Shown: positions 40,522 to 52,485, counted from the stretch's first letter. The stretch: DNA of 64,000 nt from Tatumella ptyseos ATCC 33301 (GCF_000735525.1 NZ_JMPR01000054.1:50746-114745); one strand, 5' to 3'. The notes: generated from the letters alone by a model not told the origin. Numbers and translations are program-made.

Positions 40522-43356
40522 TTACGTCGGCTGTTCAAGCCAGTGCTGCCAGCTCTGTTGCACCCTTTTCCTCTGCGGCAGATAGGCATCTTCATCCACC
40601 GTCGCGGGCAGGGATTGCAGTGCGAGATGATGCAGCGCCTCCCGGAGTGAGACGTAAGCAGCGCTTAACTGCTCTGCCTCCTCAGCAGGCATCACGCCGT
40701 GATGTGCCATAGCTTCAAAGATACGGATATTATCCGACCAGCGGGCCAGCGCCGGCTGACTTGCCGCCTGTCCCAGCACCAGATACTGGGCAATAAATTC
40801 GATATCCGTGATCCCGCCCTGATCTGTCTTAATATCCCAGCGGTGTCTGACCTTACTGCCGAGATGCTGACGCATTTTTTCACGCATTTCCCGCACGTCT
40901 TTCTGCAGAGCCGGCAACATGCGTGACTGACAGAGGACTTCCCGGCGAATTTCATCGAAACAGGTCGCAAGCCCGGGATCACCATAAACGATACGGGCAC
41001 GGACAAGCGCCTGATGCTCCCATGTCCAGGCCTCTTCCAGCTGATATTGCCGGTAAGCACTGAACGTACTGACCAGCATACCGGCCGCGCCTGACGGACG
41101 CAGACGGGCATCCACTTCATACAAAATGCCCGACGCGGTGCGGGTGCTGAATAAATGCATAATTTTCTGGGCCAGCCGCAGATAGAACTGACGGCCATCA
41201 ATGCTGCGCCCGCCATCGGTAAAGGCATCCTCAGGACAGTCATGCAGAAAAACCAGATCCAGATCAGAGCTGTAACCCAGTTCAAGTCCGCCAAGTTTTC
41301 CGTAACCGACCACCGCAAATCCCCGCTGCTGCATATCACTGAGGTGCGAAGGCCGGCCATAGCGCTGAACCATCACATTCCAGGCCTGTTGCACCACAGT
41401 TTCAAGGATCGCTTCAGCAAGCCAGCTCAGGTGATCACTGACTTTCATTACCGGTAATGCCCCGGCAATATCGGCAGCGGCAATACGCAACTGCTGAGTC
41501 TGCTTAAACTGGCGCAGTGCTTCCAGTTGCTGTTCTTCATCATCCACCGGTATGCGCATCAGATACTGACGTAATTCATCACGATAAGCATCCGTGGCCG
41601 TCGGCTGGTAAAGTGTCGCCGGGTCCAGCAATTCATCCAGTAATAACGGATAACGGGCCAGCTGATCGGCCACCATCGGAGACGCTGCACATAACCGGAT
41701 CAGGTGAGACAGTGCACCGGGATGTTCCGTCAGCAGCTCGAGATACGTGCTTCGTGTCAGCACTCCCGTCAGCAGGGGGAGCAGTCGCTGCAACACGGTA
41801 TCCGCCTGCGGACGAGGGCAGAGTTCTGCCAGCAGACGCGGCATCAGCTGGTCCAGCGCCAGGCGGCCCCGGGGGCCGATGGTACGGCGGTTAGCATCGT
41901 GACGGAAGTGGTGTAAGTGGTGCAGTAATTGCCGGCGCTGCTCTTCATCCAGTGCCGGTGTCAACGGGCTAAGTTCTTCGCCGGTGTAATCACCCAGCCA
42001 TAATTCATTATAATCACCCGGCGCATGTTGCCCGGGCGCATCGGGAATGTCTTCGCCGATCAGTGCATCAAAGATGGCCCGCACCCGCGACATATGCTGT
42101 GCCAGTGCCGTACGAAGCTGCATCCAGCCGTCAGTTCCCATCGCCCAGGCCAGTCTTTCCTGCTGCAGGGGATCCGAAGGCAATGTCTGCGTCTGCTGAT
42201 CACCGATGCTTTGCAACAGGTTTTCCAGCCGGCGCAGCCAGAGGTAGGCCGTCCGTAACTGCTCAGCCTCCTCTGCCGGTAACAGATGGAGCGTAGCAAT
42301 AGCCTCCAGTGCGGCAAGCCAGGAACGCTGCTGAAGAGAACGCTCACGTCCGCCACGGATCAGCTGAAAGACCTGAACAATAAACTCACACTCACGGATC
42401 CCTCCGGCGCCCAGCTTAATATTATCCGTCAGCCCGCGACGGCGGACCTCACGGGCTATCATGCTTTTCATCGTGCGTAACGACTGGATCACACTGAAAT
42501 CAATATAACGCCGGTAGATAAACGGACGCAGCATCTGCTGCAGCTCCTGGTACCCTTCATCGTCCGCGGCCCCCATGATCCGCGCTTTGACCATGGCATA
42601 CCGTTCCCAGTCACGCCCCTGCTCCTGGTAGTAGTCTTCCATGGCCGCAAAACTCATGACTAAAGGTCCGCTGTCGCCGAAAGGCCTCAGACGCATATCG
42701 ACCCGATACACAAAGCCGTCGGGGGTTTGCTGATCCAGTAGTTTTATCAGACGCTGACCCATGCGGGTAAAAAACTGCGTGTTGTCGAGTTCCCGTCGCC
42801 CCCCGCGGGTCGTCCCGTTTTCAGGCCAGGTAAAAATCAGATCGATATCTGACGAGAAATTCAGCTCGCCGCCGCCCAGCTTGCCCATTCCCAGAATATA
42901 CAGGGTCTGGGGTTTTCCATCGGCATTACAGGGGGTTCCCCATTCCAGACAACACTGGCGGTAGGTCCAGTCGCGGGCCGCCACGATCAGGACCTCCGCC
43001 AGCTCACTCAACTGACGCAGGCTTTGTTCCGTACCGGCCAGAGAAAGTGTCTGCATCCAGGCAATACGTACCAGCATATGCCGCCGGAACTCTCGCAATA
43101 TCTGCATCACCGCAGCTTCACTGTCAGCCGGCTGTAACGCGGTGCTTAGCCACGACGAATACTGTTGCCATTCCTCCGCCTGAGGCGGCTGTTGCTGTAT
43201 CTGCTGCCACCAGCCGGGGTGCTGTTGTAAGCTTTCGCAGATAAAGTCACTGAATGCCAGCGCGGCCGCCGGCAGGGTATCCGGTGATAGCGGCGGAGCC
43301 AGGGTAGCGGCCGCTTTACCGGCCAGATCCTGCAACAACGAAGGTAACGGCAACAT
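40522..43356 (-). CDS. glnE: Glutamine synthetase adenylyltransferase/deadenylase
   Basis: Adds and removes AMP on glutamine synthetase in response to PII. The 944-aa protein has two nucleotidyltransferase domains with paired aspartates: [11 protein letters not shown] (N-terminal deadenylase, about residue 175) and [14 protein letters not shown] (C-terminal adenylylase, about residue 700), with a helical regulatory linker containing [13 protein letters not shown], and [13 protein letters not shown] in the C-terminal part. The length is two residues short of E. coli GlnE. It follows ygiF by 49 bp and precedes hldE, as in E. coli. Confidence 0.96.
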   Translation of the reverse strand: MLPLPSLLQDLAGKAAATLAPPLSPDTLPAAALAFSDFICESLQQHPGWWQQIQQQPPQAEEWQQYSSWLSTALQPADSEAAVMQILREFRRHMLVRIAWMQTLSLAGTEQSLRQLSELAEVLIVAARDWTYRQCCLEWGTPCNADGKPQTLYILGMGKLGGGELNFSSDIDLIFTWPENGTTRGGRRELDNTQFFTRMGQRLIKLLDQQTPDGFVYRVDMRLRPFGDSGPLVMSFAAMEDYYQEQGRDWERYAMVKARIMGAADDEGYQELQQMLRPFIYRRYIDFSVIQSLRTMKSMIAREVRRRGLTDNIKLGAGGIRECEFIVQVFQLIRGGRERSLQQRSWLAALEAIATLHLLPAEEAEQLRTAYLWLRRLENLLQSIGDQQTQTLPSDPLQQERLAWAMGTDGWMQLRTALAQHMSRVRAIFDALIGEDIPDAPGQHAPGDYNELWLGDYTGEELSPLTPALDEEQRRQLLHHLHHFRHDANRRTIGPRGRLALDQLMPRLLAELCPRPQADTVLQRLLPLLTGVLTRSTYLELLTEHPGALSHLIRLCAASPMVADQLARYPLLLDELLDPATLYQPTATDAYRDELRQYLMRIPVDDEEQQLEALRQFKQTQQLRIAAADIAGALPVMKVSDHLSWLAEAILETVVQQAWNVMVQRYGRPSHLSDMQQRGFAVVGYGKLGGLELGYSSDLDLVFLHDCPEDAFTDGGRSIDGRQFYLRLAQKIMHLFSTRTASGILYEVDARLRPSGAAGMLVSTFSAYRQYQLEEAWTWEHQALVRARIVYGDPGLATCFDEIRREVLCQSRMLPALQKDVREMREKMRQHLGSKVRHRWDIKTDQGGITDIEFIAQYLVLGQAASQPALARWSDNIRIFEAMAHHGVMPAEEAEQLSAAYVSLREALHHLALQSLPATVDEDAYLPQRKRVQQSWQHWLEQPT

Positions 43357-43405
43357 ACACTTTTCCTGTGAGTTCTGTTGAAGGGCTGCCTGTAGTCTGC
43401 AGCGA

Positions 43406-44725
43406 TTATTCTCTGTTTCTGGCCGCCTCGTTACCGTTCAGCCAGAAAGGGGCCTGCCGGTGAAGCGAACGTAAGGTCCAGGGGAGATCGTCGTACTGCT
43501 GTTCATTAATTTTTTTCAGTGCCAGCCACCAGGGTGCCAGCCACTCATCGACCGCCGACAGCGGGTAGGCACCGCAGAGCAGGCAGACAGCCAGTAACTG
43601 CTTATGAATTTTCAGAGCCCTGTCCTGATATTCAGACACCTGATTAACTCCACTGGTGATCTGTTTTAATTCAGCGAAAACCCGCCCCAGCATCACATCA
43701 CAGAAGCGTTTAAACGAACCTTCCATTTTTTTACGGTGTTTCTCTTCCAGCAGAGCTTTCCACGGTTGTTCGATTAACCAGTGAGTCAGTGTCAGCTGAG
43801 TTTCTGCAGAAACGGCAGAGAAACAGAGCGTTTCAGCCGCAATGTCACCCGTCATCGCCTGTTCCAGTGCCAGCAACTGTTCGCGCAACTGCCCGCTGGC
43901 TTTGCGCGGAAGCATGCCACCGAATAATGTAAACACTTCACGGATCGCCAGCAGAATTTCCTGTACCCGGGCTGCCGCTTTGCGATCACCGTTCAGCCAG
44001 AGTTCTTCATGGTACTGCCACTCCGCCAGTAAGGTGGAGAGCATCGCCTGTAAGCCCTGCTCGCAGTTCAGTTTCTTATCCGACTGCAGACGCGGGAACG
44101 GATGGACATCTTTCTGCGGATTGCCCTGAGCCAGATGATAACCGCGTGCAGCTTTACTCAGGCTGCCAGGACGCAGCCCACCGTCACGGATCAGTTCAAA
44201 AGCAAAAGCCATTAAATCGTGACGGGTTCCCTGTTTCAGTTCCAGTTCGACTTCAAATAATGGCACCTGTAGTTCACCGGCTATCACCGCACCCTGATCG
44301 AACGCTACTTCGATTTCACTGCCGGCATAGGTGATAAGCCAGATTTCCCGGGCAAAGTCGGTCTGAAACAGCGGGTGCAATTGTTGCTGCAATGCCTCAA
44401 CATCCGTGCCTTCCGGCCAGACATCTGCAGGCAATAAACGGATATCCAGAGCATTCGAGGTTAAGCTGACATTATATTCCGGACGCTGATGCAAGCCGCC
44501 GATCGTCTGTCCGCGGGTTTTCAGCGTCATCTCATAGTGGTTATCAACGCCACGGATGCGTAACCCCATATCCCAGCGACGCAGCTGGTTGTCAGACGTT
44601 TCAAAATAGATGTTTGCCAACGCGCGGGGTTCGAAATGCTGGCCCGGGCAGCTATTCAGGCGTTCTGCCAGACGGGTCACGGCTTCTTTACTGGCAATGA
44701 ACTTTAATTCTGTTTCTATGGTCAT
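43406..44725 (-). CDS. ygiF: Inorganic triphosphatase YgiF (CYTH-CHAD)
   Basis: Hydrolyses tripolyphosphate in E. coli. The 439-aa protein joins an N-terminal CYTH domain (about residues 1-200, ExExK signature in IETELKF, plus MGLRIRG and [11 protein letters not shown]) to a C-terminal CHAD domain rich in helices with basic residues ([19 protein letters not shown]). The ATG at 44725 matches the CYTH start; the frame itself opens at 44755. It is upstream of glnE and divergent from ygiM. Confidence 0.93.
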   Translation of the reverse strand: MTIETELKFIASKEAVTRLAERLNSCPGQHFEPRALANIYFETSDNQLRRWDMGLRIRGVDNHYEMTLKTRGQTIGGLHQRPEYNVSLTSNALDIRLLPADVWPEGTDVEALQQQLHPLFQTDFAREIWLITYAGSEIEVAFDQGAVIAGELQVPLFEVELELKQGTRHDLMAFAFELIRDGGLRPGSLSKAARGYHLAQGNPQKDVHPFPRLQSDKKLNCEQGLQAMLSTLLAEWQYHEELWLNGDRKAAARVQEILLAIREVFTLFGGMLPRKASGQLREQLLALEQAMTGDIAAETLCFSAVSAETQLTLTHWLIEQPWKALLEEKHRKKMEGSFKRFCDVMLGRVFAELKQITSGVNQVSEYQDRALKIHKQLLAVCLLCGAYPLSAVDEWLAPWWLALKKINEQQYDDLPWTLRSLHRQAPFWLNGNEAARNRE

Positions 44726-44925
44726 AGGATCTCTGAGTATCACAATTGCTATCAATTAACCGGAGAATTACTCCTTAACCAGAGTAATCGACTAAAGACT
44801 CAATGTCCTGGATTTGTTAGGCTTTACCATCGCCGAGAACAGGAAAGTTCTCATTTATATCTCTACGGCCCCTCGCCAGACTGTGGCATTGAACTGACCC
44901 CTATAATATGCAAAAACGACGTCGA

Positions 44926-45549
44926 ATGAATAAAATTACTCGTACAGGTATTTTTCTGCTGGCTTTCACCGGTATTGCGCCGGTCGTCCATGCAGACACC
45001 ACCCGCTATATTTCTGATGAGCTGTCCACCTGGGTCCGCAGTGGCCCCGGGGATCAATACCGTCTGGTCGGCAAGCTGAATGCCGGAGACCAGGTCACCT
45101 TGTTACAGACGGATCAGAATACCCACTACGCCGAAATTCGTGATGGCCAGGGTCGGACTAACTGGATCCCGCTGTCACAACTGAGTGATACCCCCAGCCT
45201 GCGTACCCAGGTACCGCAACTGCAGCAACAAGTGAAAGATCTGACCGATAAACTGGCAAATATCGATAACAGCTGGAATCAGCGTACGGCTGATATGCAA
45301 AAGAAAGTGGCCGGCAGTGATACGGCTATCAATACGCTGAAGCAGGAAAACCAGGATCTGAAAAATCAGCTGATCGTCGCACAGAAAAAAGTCAGTGCCG
45401 CGAACGTTCAGTTGGATGATAAGCAACGCGCCATCATTATGCAGTGGTTTATGTATGGCGGCGGGGTGCTGGGGATCGGTCTGCTGATCGGTCTGTTGCT
45501 GCCTCATATGATCCCGCGTCGCAAAAACAGTGACCGCTGGATGCGCTAG
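44926..45549 (+). CDS. ygiM: SH3-domain membrane protein YgiM
   Basis: Conserved envelope protein of unknown exact role. The 207-aa product has a signal sequence (to about VHADT), a bacterial SH3 domain (WVRSGPGDQYRLVGKLNAGD, about residues 30-90), a coiled coil (residues about 95-165) and a C-terminal membrane segment followed by a basic tail ending DRWMR. Start choice: ATG 44926 aligns with E. coli; ATG 44908 is also open, but TATAAT directly precedes it and could be a -10 box. Confidence 0.9.
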   Translation: MNKITRTGIFLLAFTGIAPVVHADTTRYISDELSTWVRSGPGDQYRLVGKLNAGDQVTLLQTDQNTHYAEIRDGQGRTNWIPLSQLSDTPSLRTQVPQLQQQVKDLTDKLANIDNSWNQRTADMQKKVAGSDTAINTLKQENQDLKNQLIVAQKKVSAANVQLDDKQRAIIMQWFMYGGGVLGIGLLIGLLLPHMIPRRKNSDRWMR

Positions 45550-45564
45550 CCGCGACAGACTGAT

Positions 45565-45595
45565 CTCTGCCGGGGACACGACTGCCCCGGCAGAG
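45565..45595 (+). terminator. Hairpin terminator after ygiM
   Basis: A perfect 11-bp stem CTCTGCCGGGG/CCCCGGCAGAG with a 9-nt loop lies 15 bp after the ygiM stop, followed by GATTT. Confidence 0.65.
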
Positions 45596-45675
45596 GATTT
45601 CCGGCAGATAATTTCTGAATTGTCATAGTCATGTATACTCTGGCAGGTATACGTGGGTGATAAAGGAGTTATGCC

Positions 45676-46905
45676 GTGAAAACATATCTGGTCGGCGGTG
45701 CCGTCCGTGATGCCCTGCTGGGGTTACCGGTGAAAGATCGGGATTGGGTGGTGGTCGGAGCAACCCCCGACACGCTTCTGTCACAGGGATACCAACAGGC
45801 CGGACGCGATTTTCCGGTATTTCTGCACCCGGTCAGCCATGAAGAATATGCACTGGCACGCACCGAACGTAAGGCCGGCCATGGCTATACCGGTTTCACC
45901 ACCCGCTTTTCCCCGGATGTCACGCTGGAAGACGATTTGCAACGACGGGACCTGACCATCAATGCGATGGCTCAGGACAGCGACGGGCAAATTATCGACC
46001 CCTGGCTGGGCCGGCAGGATCTGAACCAGCGTCTGCTGCGTCATGTTTCCCCCGCCTTTATCGATGACCCGTTACGGGTTCTGAGAGTTGCCCGTTTTGC
46101 CGCCCGTTTCTCGGCGCAGGGGTTTACCATCGCCCCCGAAACCCTTTCCCTGATGCAACAATTATCCGCCAGCGGTGAACTGGCACACCTGACCCCGGAA
46201 AGGGTGTGGAAAGAAACCGAAAAGGTGCTCAGCGGACCCGCTCCGGAGGTCTATTTTCAGGTGCTGCGTGACTGTGGTGCTCTGCAGGTATTGTTCCCTG
46301 AGCTGGATAATCTGTTCGGCGTCCCCGCGCCGGCCAAATGGCATCCTGAGATCGATACCGGCATCCACAGCCTGATGACGCTGGCAATGGCGGCGTCACT
46401 CACCGATGATCCCGCCGTGCGTTTCGCCGCGCTGTTTCACGACGCCGGGAAAGCCCTGACCCCGCCGGCCCTCTGGCCGTCACACCCGGGTCATGGCGTG
46501 GCTGGACTGCCACTGATCACCGCCCTGTGCCAGCGCCTGAAAGTCCCGAACCATTACCGGGATCTTGCGTTACTGATCACTGAGTTTCATGACGTACTGC
46601 ACACGATTGAGCGCCAGCCGGCAGAGAAGATTATCGGTTTGTTTGACAGTATCGACGGCTGGCGAAAACCCGAACGTATTCTGCAACTGACGCTCGCCAG
46701 TGAAGCTGATGCCCGCGGCCGGGCAGGATTAACCGCTAATCCTTACCCCCAGGGGGCTTTTGTCAGAAAGATGTATGAGATTGCCGCCGCCGTACCGGTC
46801 GCGGCGATTGTTCAGGCAGGATTTAAAGGGCCGGAGATACGTCAGGAACTGACAAAGAAACGGACGGAGGCGTTAATCCCGTACTGTCAGCCACCAGGTG
46901 AATAG
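45676..46905 (+). CDS. cca: tRNA nucleotidyltransferase (CCA-adding enzyme)
   Basis: Builds and repairs the 3' CCA end of tRNA. The 409-aa class II enzyme has [20 protein letters not shown] with the catalytic Dx[25 protein letters not shown] and an HD domain with FHDAGKA. Start is GTG at 45676, with AAGGAG upstream, as in E. coli; an out-of-frame ATG lies 5 bp before it. The last residues are shorter than in E. coli and the C-terminal third is more divergent. Confidence 0.95.
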   Translation: MKTYLVGGAVRDALLGLPVKDRDWVVVGATPDTLLSQGYQQAGRDFPVFLHPVSHEEYALARTERKAGHGYTGFTTRFSPDVTLEDDLQRRDLTINAMAQDSDGQIIDPWLGRQDLNQRLLRHVSPAFIDDPLRVLRVARFAARFSAQGFTIAPETLSLMQQLSASGELAHLTPERVWKETEKVLSGPAPEVYFQVLRDCGALQVLFPELDNLFGVPAPAKWHPEIDTGIHSLMTLAMAASLTDDPAVRFAALFHDAGKALTPPALWPSHPGHGVAGLPLITALCQRLKVPNHYRDLALLITEFHDVLHTIERQPAEKIIGLFDSIDGWRKPERILQLTLASEADARGRAGLTANPYPQGAFVRKMYEIAAAVPVAAIVQAGFKGPEIRQELTKKRTEALIPYCQPPGE

Positions 46906-46914
46906 TTAAAAGAT

Positions 46915-46941
46915 GCCGGGCCACACCCTCTGTGGCCCGGC
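46915..46941. terminator. Bidirectional hairpin between cca and uppP
   Basis: A perfect 11-bp stem GCCGGGCCACA/TGTGGCCCGGC with a 5-nt loop lies 10 bp after the cca stop and 19 bp from the uppP stop. T runs are absent or weak. Confidence 0.65.
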
Positions 46942-46959
46942 ACCCGCGTCATTGCCGGA

Positions 46960-47778
46960 TTAGCTGAAAATCGCAAACACGATCGCTGCCAGGATAAAAC
47001 GGTAAATCGCAAACGGGATAAACGACATCCGTTTGATCACGCCGAGGAAGGTTTTGATCGCCACCAGAGCGACGATAAATGCCATAATAAATCCGGTAGC
47101 AAACATCGGTATGTCACTGACCGTCAGGAAGCCCATGCTTTTATATAAGTCCAGCGCGGTTGCCCCCATCATCATCGGAACCGCCAGCAGGAAAGAAAAC
47201 TCTGAGGCGGCAAAGCGACTGACTCCCGTCAGCATTCCCCCGGAAATGGTTGCGCCTGACCGCGAGAAACCCGGCCAGAGCGCAAGACACTGAAACAGAC
47301 CGATCATAAAAGCCTGCCGGTAGGTGATATCATCCAGACCGACGGCTTTCGGTTGTGCCGGCTTCAGTTTTTCGGCCAGAATCAGTAACACCCCCCCGGC
47401 GACCAGCGCATACATGACATTCATCGGCGTAAATAACGCTTTAATTCTGTCGTGCAGGAGCAGACCGATAACTACCGCAGGGATCATCCCCAGTAAAATA
47501 TGGATCAGCGTCAGCTGCCCCTGACCTTCACCTTCATGGGGAACCTGACCAAAACGGATACCTATCAGACCAAACAGTCGCCGCCAGAACATGACGACCA
47601 CGGCCAGAATTGACCCCAGCTGGATCACCACTTCAAACGTTTCGGCGGTTTTATCTTCAAAACACAGCAAGTGACCGACGATGATCATATGACCCGTCGA
47701 TGACACCGGTAAAAACTCTGTTAACCCTTCCACTATGCCTAAAATAGCGGCAACAAACAGGTGATGCATATCTGCCAT
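46960..47778 (-). CDS. uppP: Undecaprenyl-diphosphatase UppP (BacA)
   Basis: Inner-membrane phosphatase that recycles the lipid carrier for peptidoglycan and gives bacitracin resistance. The 272-aa polytopic protein has the two family signatures [19 protein letters not shown] and [18 protein letters not shown] with the catalytic Glu, His and Arg. Sequence and length match E. coli BacA (273 aa). Confidence 0.97.
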   Translation of the reverse strand: MADMHHLFVAAILGIVEGLTEFLPVSSTGHMIIVGHLLCFEDKTAETFEVVIQLGSILAVVVMFWRRLFGLIGIRFGQVPHEGEGQGQLTLIHILLGMIPAVVIGLLLHDRIKALFTPMNVMYALVAGGVLLILAEKLKPAQPKAVGLDDITYRQAFMIGLFQCLALWPGFSRSGATISGGMLTGVSRFAASEFSFLLAVPMMMGATALDLYKSMGFLTVSDIPMFATGFIMAFIVALVAIKTFLGVIKRMSFIPFAIYRFILAAIVFAIFS

Positions 47779-47981
47779 CCGGGACTACCCTCTTTTTTAT
47801 TCTGCCCTTAAAAACTCCCCATCACCGTCTGATTTTCAGACGGTATACAACTGCCAGGGTCCGGTTACCACGGCTGCGGAATGTCTGAAAATTCCGTAAC
47901 GTAATAAATGAACCGGACTTATGACATTGGTAATGTGGTTGGGTTTCATTAAGATGGCAATCACCGCAAGAGTATTACCTT
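47779..47981. other. Intergenic region between uppP and folB with hairpin
   Basis: A perfect 9-bp hairpin ACCGTCTGA/TCAGACGGT lies at 47824-47844. It could end folB transcription or sit in the uppP leader. No T run adjoins it. Nothing else is recognised. Confidence 0.5.
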
Positions 47982-48341
47982 TTATTTCGGAATATTACCC
48001 CGTTCAATACGGACACCGACCTGAGTCGCCTGCGCTACCGCACCAGGTTTACTCACTTTGATCCTTACCCCTTCCAGCCCGAAACGCTGCATCAGTAACC
48101 CGGCAATTTCTTCCGCCACCCGCTCTACCAGGGCAAAACGCTGTCCCTGCAAGTGGTGAAGCACCGCTTCAGAAACATCCGCATAGCTCAGGCAGTCGGC
48201 AACATCATCGCTGGCTGCGGCTTTACGGTTATCCCAGGCCATTTCAATATCCAGCAACAGTTTTTGCTGAATCGTCTGTTCCCAGTCGTAAGCACCAATG
48301 GTAGTGAATACCGTCAGTTGCTCAATAAAAACTATATCCAT
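47982..48341 (-). CDS. folB: Dihydroneopterin aldolase
   Basis: Aldolase/epimerase of folate synthesis that makes 6-hydroxymethyl-dihydropterin. The 119-aa product begins MDIVFIEQLTVFTTIGAYDW, with the catalytic Tyr and the pterin-anchoring Glu in LVERVAEEIAGLL, and the active-site Lys in VRIKVSKPGAV. The frame opens at 48389, but homology starts at 48341. It is divergent from plsY, as in E. coli. Confidence 0.95.
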   Translation of the reverse strand: MDIVFIEQLTVFTTIGAYDWEQTIQQKLLLDIEMAWDNRKAAASDDVADCLSYADVSEAVLHHLQGQRFALVERVAEEIAGLLMQRFGLEGVRIKVSKPGAVAQATQVGVRIERGNIPK

Positions 48342-48447
48342 AGTGACACTCTCTGTATTTTTGCCGTGAACCGATACCACTTCCGACACTTTATGCGTAT
48401 TATCCTCTGTCAGCGACCAGGATAACGGACAGGGTATAGAGGGTATT

Positions 48448-49059
48448 ATGACAGTAATTGCCGCAGGAATGATCCTTTTTGCCTATCTTTGTGGCTCCGT
48501 TTCCGGAGCAATACTGCTGTGTAAAATATGCGGATACCCTGACCCCAGGACACAAGGTTCCGGTAATCCGGGTGCGACGAATATTCTGCGCTTCGGCGGC
48601 AAACTCGCTGCGGTCGCGGTATTGTTATTTGATGTTTTAAAAGGAATGTTACCGGTCTGGCTGGCCTATGCCCTGCACGTATCCCCGTTCTTTTTAGGTC
48701 TCACGGCCATCGCAGCCTGTCTGGGACACATCTATCCGTTATTTTTTCATTTTCGGGGCGGTAAAGGCGTTGCCACCGCGCTGGGTGCAATCGCACCTAT
48801 TGGCTGGGATCTGACGGGGCTGATGATGGGGACATGGTTGCTGACCGTCCTGCTCAGCGGGTACTCGTCGCTGGGAGCGATTATCAGTGCGCTGATCGCA
48901 CCTTTCTATGTGTGGTGGTTTAAACCGCAGTTCACCTTTCCGGTATCCATGCTGTCCTGTCTTATCCTGCTGCGCCACCATGATAATATTCAGCGCCTGT
49001 GGCGCGGCCTGGAACCCAGACTCTGGAAACGCAGAGGCAAACGCCGGAAGTCAGAATAA
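48448..49059 (+). CDS. plsY: Glycerol-3-phosphate acyltransferase PlsY
   Basis: Inner-membrane acyltransferase that uses acyl-phosphate to acylate glycerol-3-phosphate. The 203-aa protein has five hydrophobic segments and the three PlsY motifs: [27 protein letters not shown] and FRGGKGVAT. The C terminus is strongly basic. Length and position next to folB match E. coli YgiH. Confidence 0.95.
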   Translation: MTVIAAGMILFAYLCGSVSGAILLCKICGYPDPRTQGSGNPGATNILRFGGKLAAVAVLLFDVLKGMLPVWLAYALHVSPFFLGLTAIAACLGHIYPLFFHFRGGKGVATALGAIAPIGWDLTGLMMGTWLLTVLLSGYSSLGAIISALIAPFYVWWFKPQFTFPVSMLSCLILLRHHDNIQRLWRGLEPRLWKRRGKRRKSE

Positions 49060-49093
49060 CTCAGCCCTGACCTCCGGGCATACCCGCCCTCAG

Positions 49094-49111
49094 AACGGCT
49101 GACCGTTTTTT
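49094..49111 (+). terminator. Short intrinsic terminator of plsY
   Basis: A 5-bp stem AACGG/CCGTT with a 4-nt loop is followed directly by TTTTT; the T run touches the stop codon of the convergent tsaD. Confidence 0.6.
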
Positions 49112-50129
49112 AATCGTTCAGCGGGGGCAGTTCTGATAATGGCCAGCGGGGACGGACCGTTATCCCCAAATCACTTTCGGTTCCGCCTTTAAAACGCACC
49201 ATCCCGGCATAGGCGATCATGGCACCATTATCGGTACAGAAAGCCGGACGGGCATAGAATACCTCGCCCCCCAGCTGCTGCATCATCTCCGCCATACGTG
49301 TCCGTAAAGTACGATTGGCGCTGACTCCGCCGGCAATCACCAGCCGCCGGAAGCCGGTCTGCTGCAGCGCTCTTTTGCACTTAATCATCAGCGTATCAAC
49401 CACGGCATCCTCAAAGGCTCTGGCAATGTCCGCACGCGTCTGTTCATCATCGTCATTGTTACGAATGGTATTCGCCGCGAAGGTTTTCAGCCCGGAAAAG
49501 CTGAAATCCAGTCCGGGGCGATCCGTCATCGGCCGCGGAAAGGTAAAACGACCGGCCACGCCCTGCATCGCCATTTTAGATAACAGCGGCCCGCCCGGAT
49601 AATCCAGGCCCAGCAGCTTCGCCGTTTTATCAAACGCTTCACCGGCAGCATCATCAATGGACTCGCCCAGTAACTGATACTCACCGATGCCGGTCACACT
49701 GATAAGCTGGGTATGTCCCCCGGAAACCAGTAACGCAACGAACGGAAATTCCGGTGGGTTATCTTCCAGCATAGGAGCCAGCAGATGGCCTTCCATGTGA
49801 TGAACCGGGATAGCCGGAACCTGCCAGGCAAACGCCAGCGAACGTCCGACCGTCGCCCCGACCATCAGAGCGCCGACCAGTCCGGGACCGGCGGTATAAG
49901 CGACCGCATCAATATCTTTCGGGGTCAGGCCTGCTTCTGCCAGGGCTGCCTGGATTAAGGGCACGGTTTTACGCACATGGTCCCGTGAGGCCAGTTCCGG
50001 CACAACACCGCCGTAATCCGCATGTAAACTTACCTGACTATACAACTGGTTAGCCAGCAGACCGGATTCATCGTCATAAATTGCAATTCCGGTTTCATCG
50101 CAAGACGTTTCTATACCCAAAACTCGCAT
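49110..50129 (-). CDS. tsaD: tRNA threonylcarbamoyladenosine synthesis protein TsaD
   Basis: Transfers threonylcarbamoyl to A37 of ANN-decoding tRNAs with TsaB and TsaE. The 339-aa ASKHA-fold protein begins [14 protein letters not shown]; the metal ligands are in [12 protein letters not shown], and [20 protein letters not shown] and [10 protein letters not shown] are conserved. The frame opens further up at 50210, but the ATG at 50129 is the family start. It diverges from the rpsU operon as in E. coli. Confidence 0.96.
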   Translation of the reverse strand: MRVLGIETSCDETGIAIYDDESGLLANQLYSQVSLHADYGGVVPELASRDHVRKTVPLIQAALAEAGLTPKDIDAVAYTAGPGLVGALMVGATVGRSLAFAWQVPAIPVHHMEGHLLAPMLEDNPPEFPFVALLVSGGHTQLISVTGIGEYQLLGESIDDAAGEAFDKTAKLLGLDYPGGPLLSKMAMQGVAGRFTFPRPMTDRPGLDFSFSGLKTFAANTIRNNDDDEQTRADIARAFEDAVVDTLMIKCKRALQQTGFRRLVIAGGVSANRTLRTRMAEMMQQLGGEVFYARPAFCTDNGAMIAYAGMVRFKGGTESDLGITVRPRWPLSELPPLND

Positions 50130-50212
50130 CACACTCACCTCTGATTTCGCTGCAGGAGTGTACCACAGGTGGTAATTCAGACCTACGCTGCACGATTTCA
50201 TTAAAAACATTT

Positions 50213-50239
50213 TTTACCGGCCAAAGAATAGGCTATACT
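50213..50239 (+). promoter_or_regulatory. Putative promoter of the rpsU-dnaG-rpoD operon
   Basis: TATACT (50234-50239) is a 5-of-6 -10 box in an AT-rich stretch, with TTTACC (50213-50218) 15 bp upstream as a weak -35. It lies 170 bp before rpsU. No LexA box of the CTGT-N8-ACAG type was found. Confidence 0.45.
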
Positions 50240-50350
50240 TCGCGGTCTGAAAAAACCGGCAGCCGCAGCGCAGAGTGCTCGTTGGTTTGAAATTGTTCAT
50301 GGTGCTTTACAAGTCAGCCTACGCTGGAGTAAAATACTGCACCATTTTGA

Positions 50351-50623
<273 letters not shown>

Positions 50624-50678
50624 TTTCTTAGGGAGTCCGCTCCCTTGCGTGTTATGCGCAGACTGAGTTAAGTGAAAG

Positions 50679-50712
50679 GCCGTGCTTTCCGAAAGGAAGC
50701 GCGGCTTGTTGC
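50679..50712 (+). terminator. Attenuator-like hairpin between rpsU and dnaG
   Basis: GCCGTGCTTTCC pairs with GGAAGCGCGGC around a GAAA loop (one bulge, one G-U) and is followed by TTGTT. E. coli has a partial terminator at this place that lowers dnaG relative to rpsU; the same role is inferred. Confidence 0.75.
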
Positions 50713-50739
50713 CGTTTATGAGCTAAAGATCCGGAGTCT

Positions 50740-52485
50740 ATGGCTGGGAAAATACCGCGTATATTTATCAATGACTTGCTTGCGCGCACAGATATCGTGG
50801 ATCTGATCGATGCCCGTGTAAAGTTAAAAAAGCAAGGCAAAAATTATCACGCCTGTTGCCCTTTCCATAACGAAAAAACACCGTCCTTTACCGTTAACGG
50901 CGACAAACAGTTTTACCACTGTTTTGGCTGTGGTGCCCATGGTAATGCTATCGACTTTCTGATGAATTTCGACCGTCTGGAATTCGTGGAAACCATCGAA
51001 GAACTCGCCACCATGAACGGACTGGAAGTCCCTTATGAAAGTGGCAGCGGCGATAGCCCCCTGGAACGCCATCAGCGTCAGAGTCTTTATCAACTGATGG
51101 ATGGCCTGAACAGCTTCTATCAGACATCGCTCACCGGACAACAGGCCGAACCCGCACGCCAGTATATTCAAAGCCGGGGGTTAAGCCAGCAGGTCATCGA
51201 CCATTTTTCAATAGGTTATGCTCCGCCGGGCTGGGACAATGCCCTGAAGCGTTTCGGAAAACAGCAGGAGGATAAACACTCCCTGACTGAGGCCGGAATG
51301 CTCATCACCAATGATAATGGCCGGAGTTACGACCGTTTCCGTGACAGGATCATGTTCCCTATCCGCGACAAACGCGGCAGAGTCATTGGTTTCGGGGGAC
51401 GGGTGCTGGGGAATGATACCCCTAAATACCTGAACTCACCTGAAACACCGATTTTCCATAAAGGACGCCAGTTATACGGCCTTTATGAAGTCACCCGTCA
51501 GCATCCGCAGCCAGAAAAGCTGCTGGTCGTTGAAGGGTATATGGATGTGGTTGCGCTGGCACAGTTTGGCATCGATTATGCCGTTGCCTCGTTAGGTACC
51601 TCAACCACCAGCGAACATATCCAGTTATTATTCAGAAATACCGATACCGTGATCTGTTGCTACGACGGAGACCGGGCGGGCCGGGATGCAGCATGGCGGG
51701 CCTTAGAAACCGCCCTGCCCTATATGACCGACGGACGGGAGCTGCGCTTTATGTTCCTGCCGGACGGGGAAGACCCGGATACGCTGGTACGTAAAGAAGG
51801 TAAACAGGCCTTTGAGCAGCGTATGGTTCAGGCCGTGCCGTTGTCAGACTTTTTATTTGAAAGTTTACTGCCGCAGACCAATTTAAGCAGCCGTGAAGGG
51901 AAAGCGAGACTGAGCACACTGGCACTGCCGCTGATTAGTCAAATCCCTGGCGAAACCTTGCGAATTTATCTGCGTCAGGTACTAGGGAATAAACTGGGTA
52001 TTCTGGATGACCGGCAGCTGGAGAAGCTGTTACCGGCACAGGCTGAGAATAAAGCCGCCCCTGCGGGCCCGGTGATGAAAAAGACGACCATGCGGGTACT
52101 GGTTGCCCTGCTATTGCAGCATCCTGAACTTGCCGCGCAGGTACCCTCACTTGACGGATTGATGGAGACAGGCATTGCCGGCCTCCCCCTGTTCGCTGAA
52201 CTGGTACAACGTTGCAATGAGCAACCGGGTATGACAACCGCTCAGTTGCTGGAAAGCTATCGCGATACAAAAACCGGCCAGTCCCTTGAAACTCTGGCTA
52301 TCTGGAACCACATGATAGTGGATGAAGAAGTTGAAGCCGTCTTCAGCGATTCACTGGCAAGTCTCTATGACTCGGCACTGGAACAACGCCTTGAGCAGTT
52401 AATTGCCTATGATCGTACCCGCGGACTGAACAGTGAAGAACGGCGGGAACTACAGTCGCTGCTGACCGCATTAGCGAAAAAATAG
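50740..52485 (+). CDS. dnaG: DNA primase
   Basis: Makes RNA primers at the replication fork. The 581-aa product equals E. coli DnaG in length. The N-terminal zinc finger (CCPFHNEKTPSF and HCFGCGAHG, residues about 40-65), the catalytic TOPRIM core (VVEGYMDVVAL, CYDGDRAGRDAAWRA) and the C-terminal DnaB-binding helical domain are visible. CCGGAG precedes the ATG. Confidence 0.97.
   Translation: MAGKIPRIFINDLLARTDIVDLIDARVKLKKQGKNYHACCPFHNEKTPSFTVNGDKQFYHCFGCGAHGNAIDFLMNFDRLEFVETIEELATMNGLEVPYESGSGDSPLERHQRQSLYQLMDGLNSFYQTSLTGQQAEPARQYIQSRGLSQQVIDHFSIGYAPPGWDNALKRFGKQQEDKHSLTEAGMLITNDNGRSYDRFRDRIMFPIRDKRGRVIGFGGRVLGNDTPKYLNSPETPIFHKGRQLYGLYEVTRQHPQPEKLLVVEGYMDVVALAQFGIDYAVASLGTSTTSEHIQLLFRNTDTVICCYDGDRAGRDAAWRALETALPYMTDGRELRFMFLPDGEDPDTLVRKEGKQAFEQRMVQAVPLSDFLFESLLPQTNLSSREGKARLSTLALPLISQIPGETLRIYLRQVLGNKLGILDDRQLEKLLPAQAENKAAPAGPVMKKTTMRVLVALLLQHPELAAQVPSLDGLMETGIAGLPLFAELVQRCNEQPGMTTAQLLESYRDTKTGQSLETLAIWNHMIVDEEVEAVFSDSLASLYDSALEQRLEQLIAYDRTRGLNSEERRELQSLLTALAKK

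Noticed and set aside
40692-41360. 222-codon frame inside glnE on the same strand
   Set aside because: Alternative frame of glnE; rich in Arg, Trp and Cys with no family likeness.
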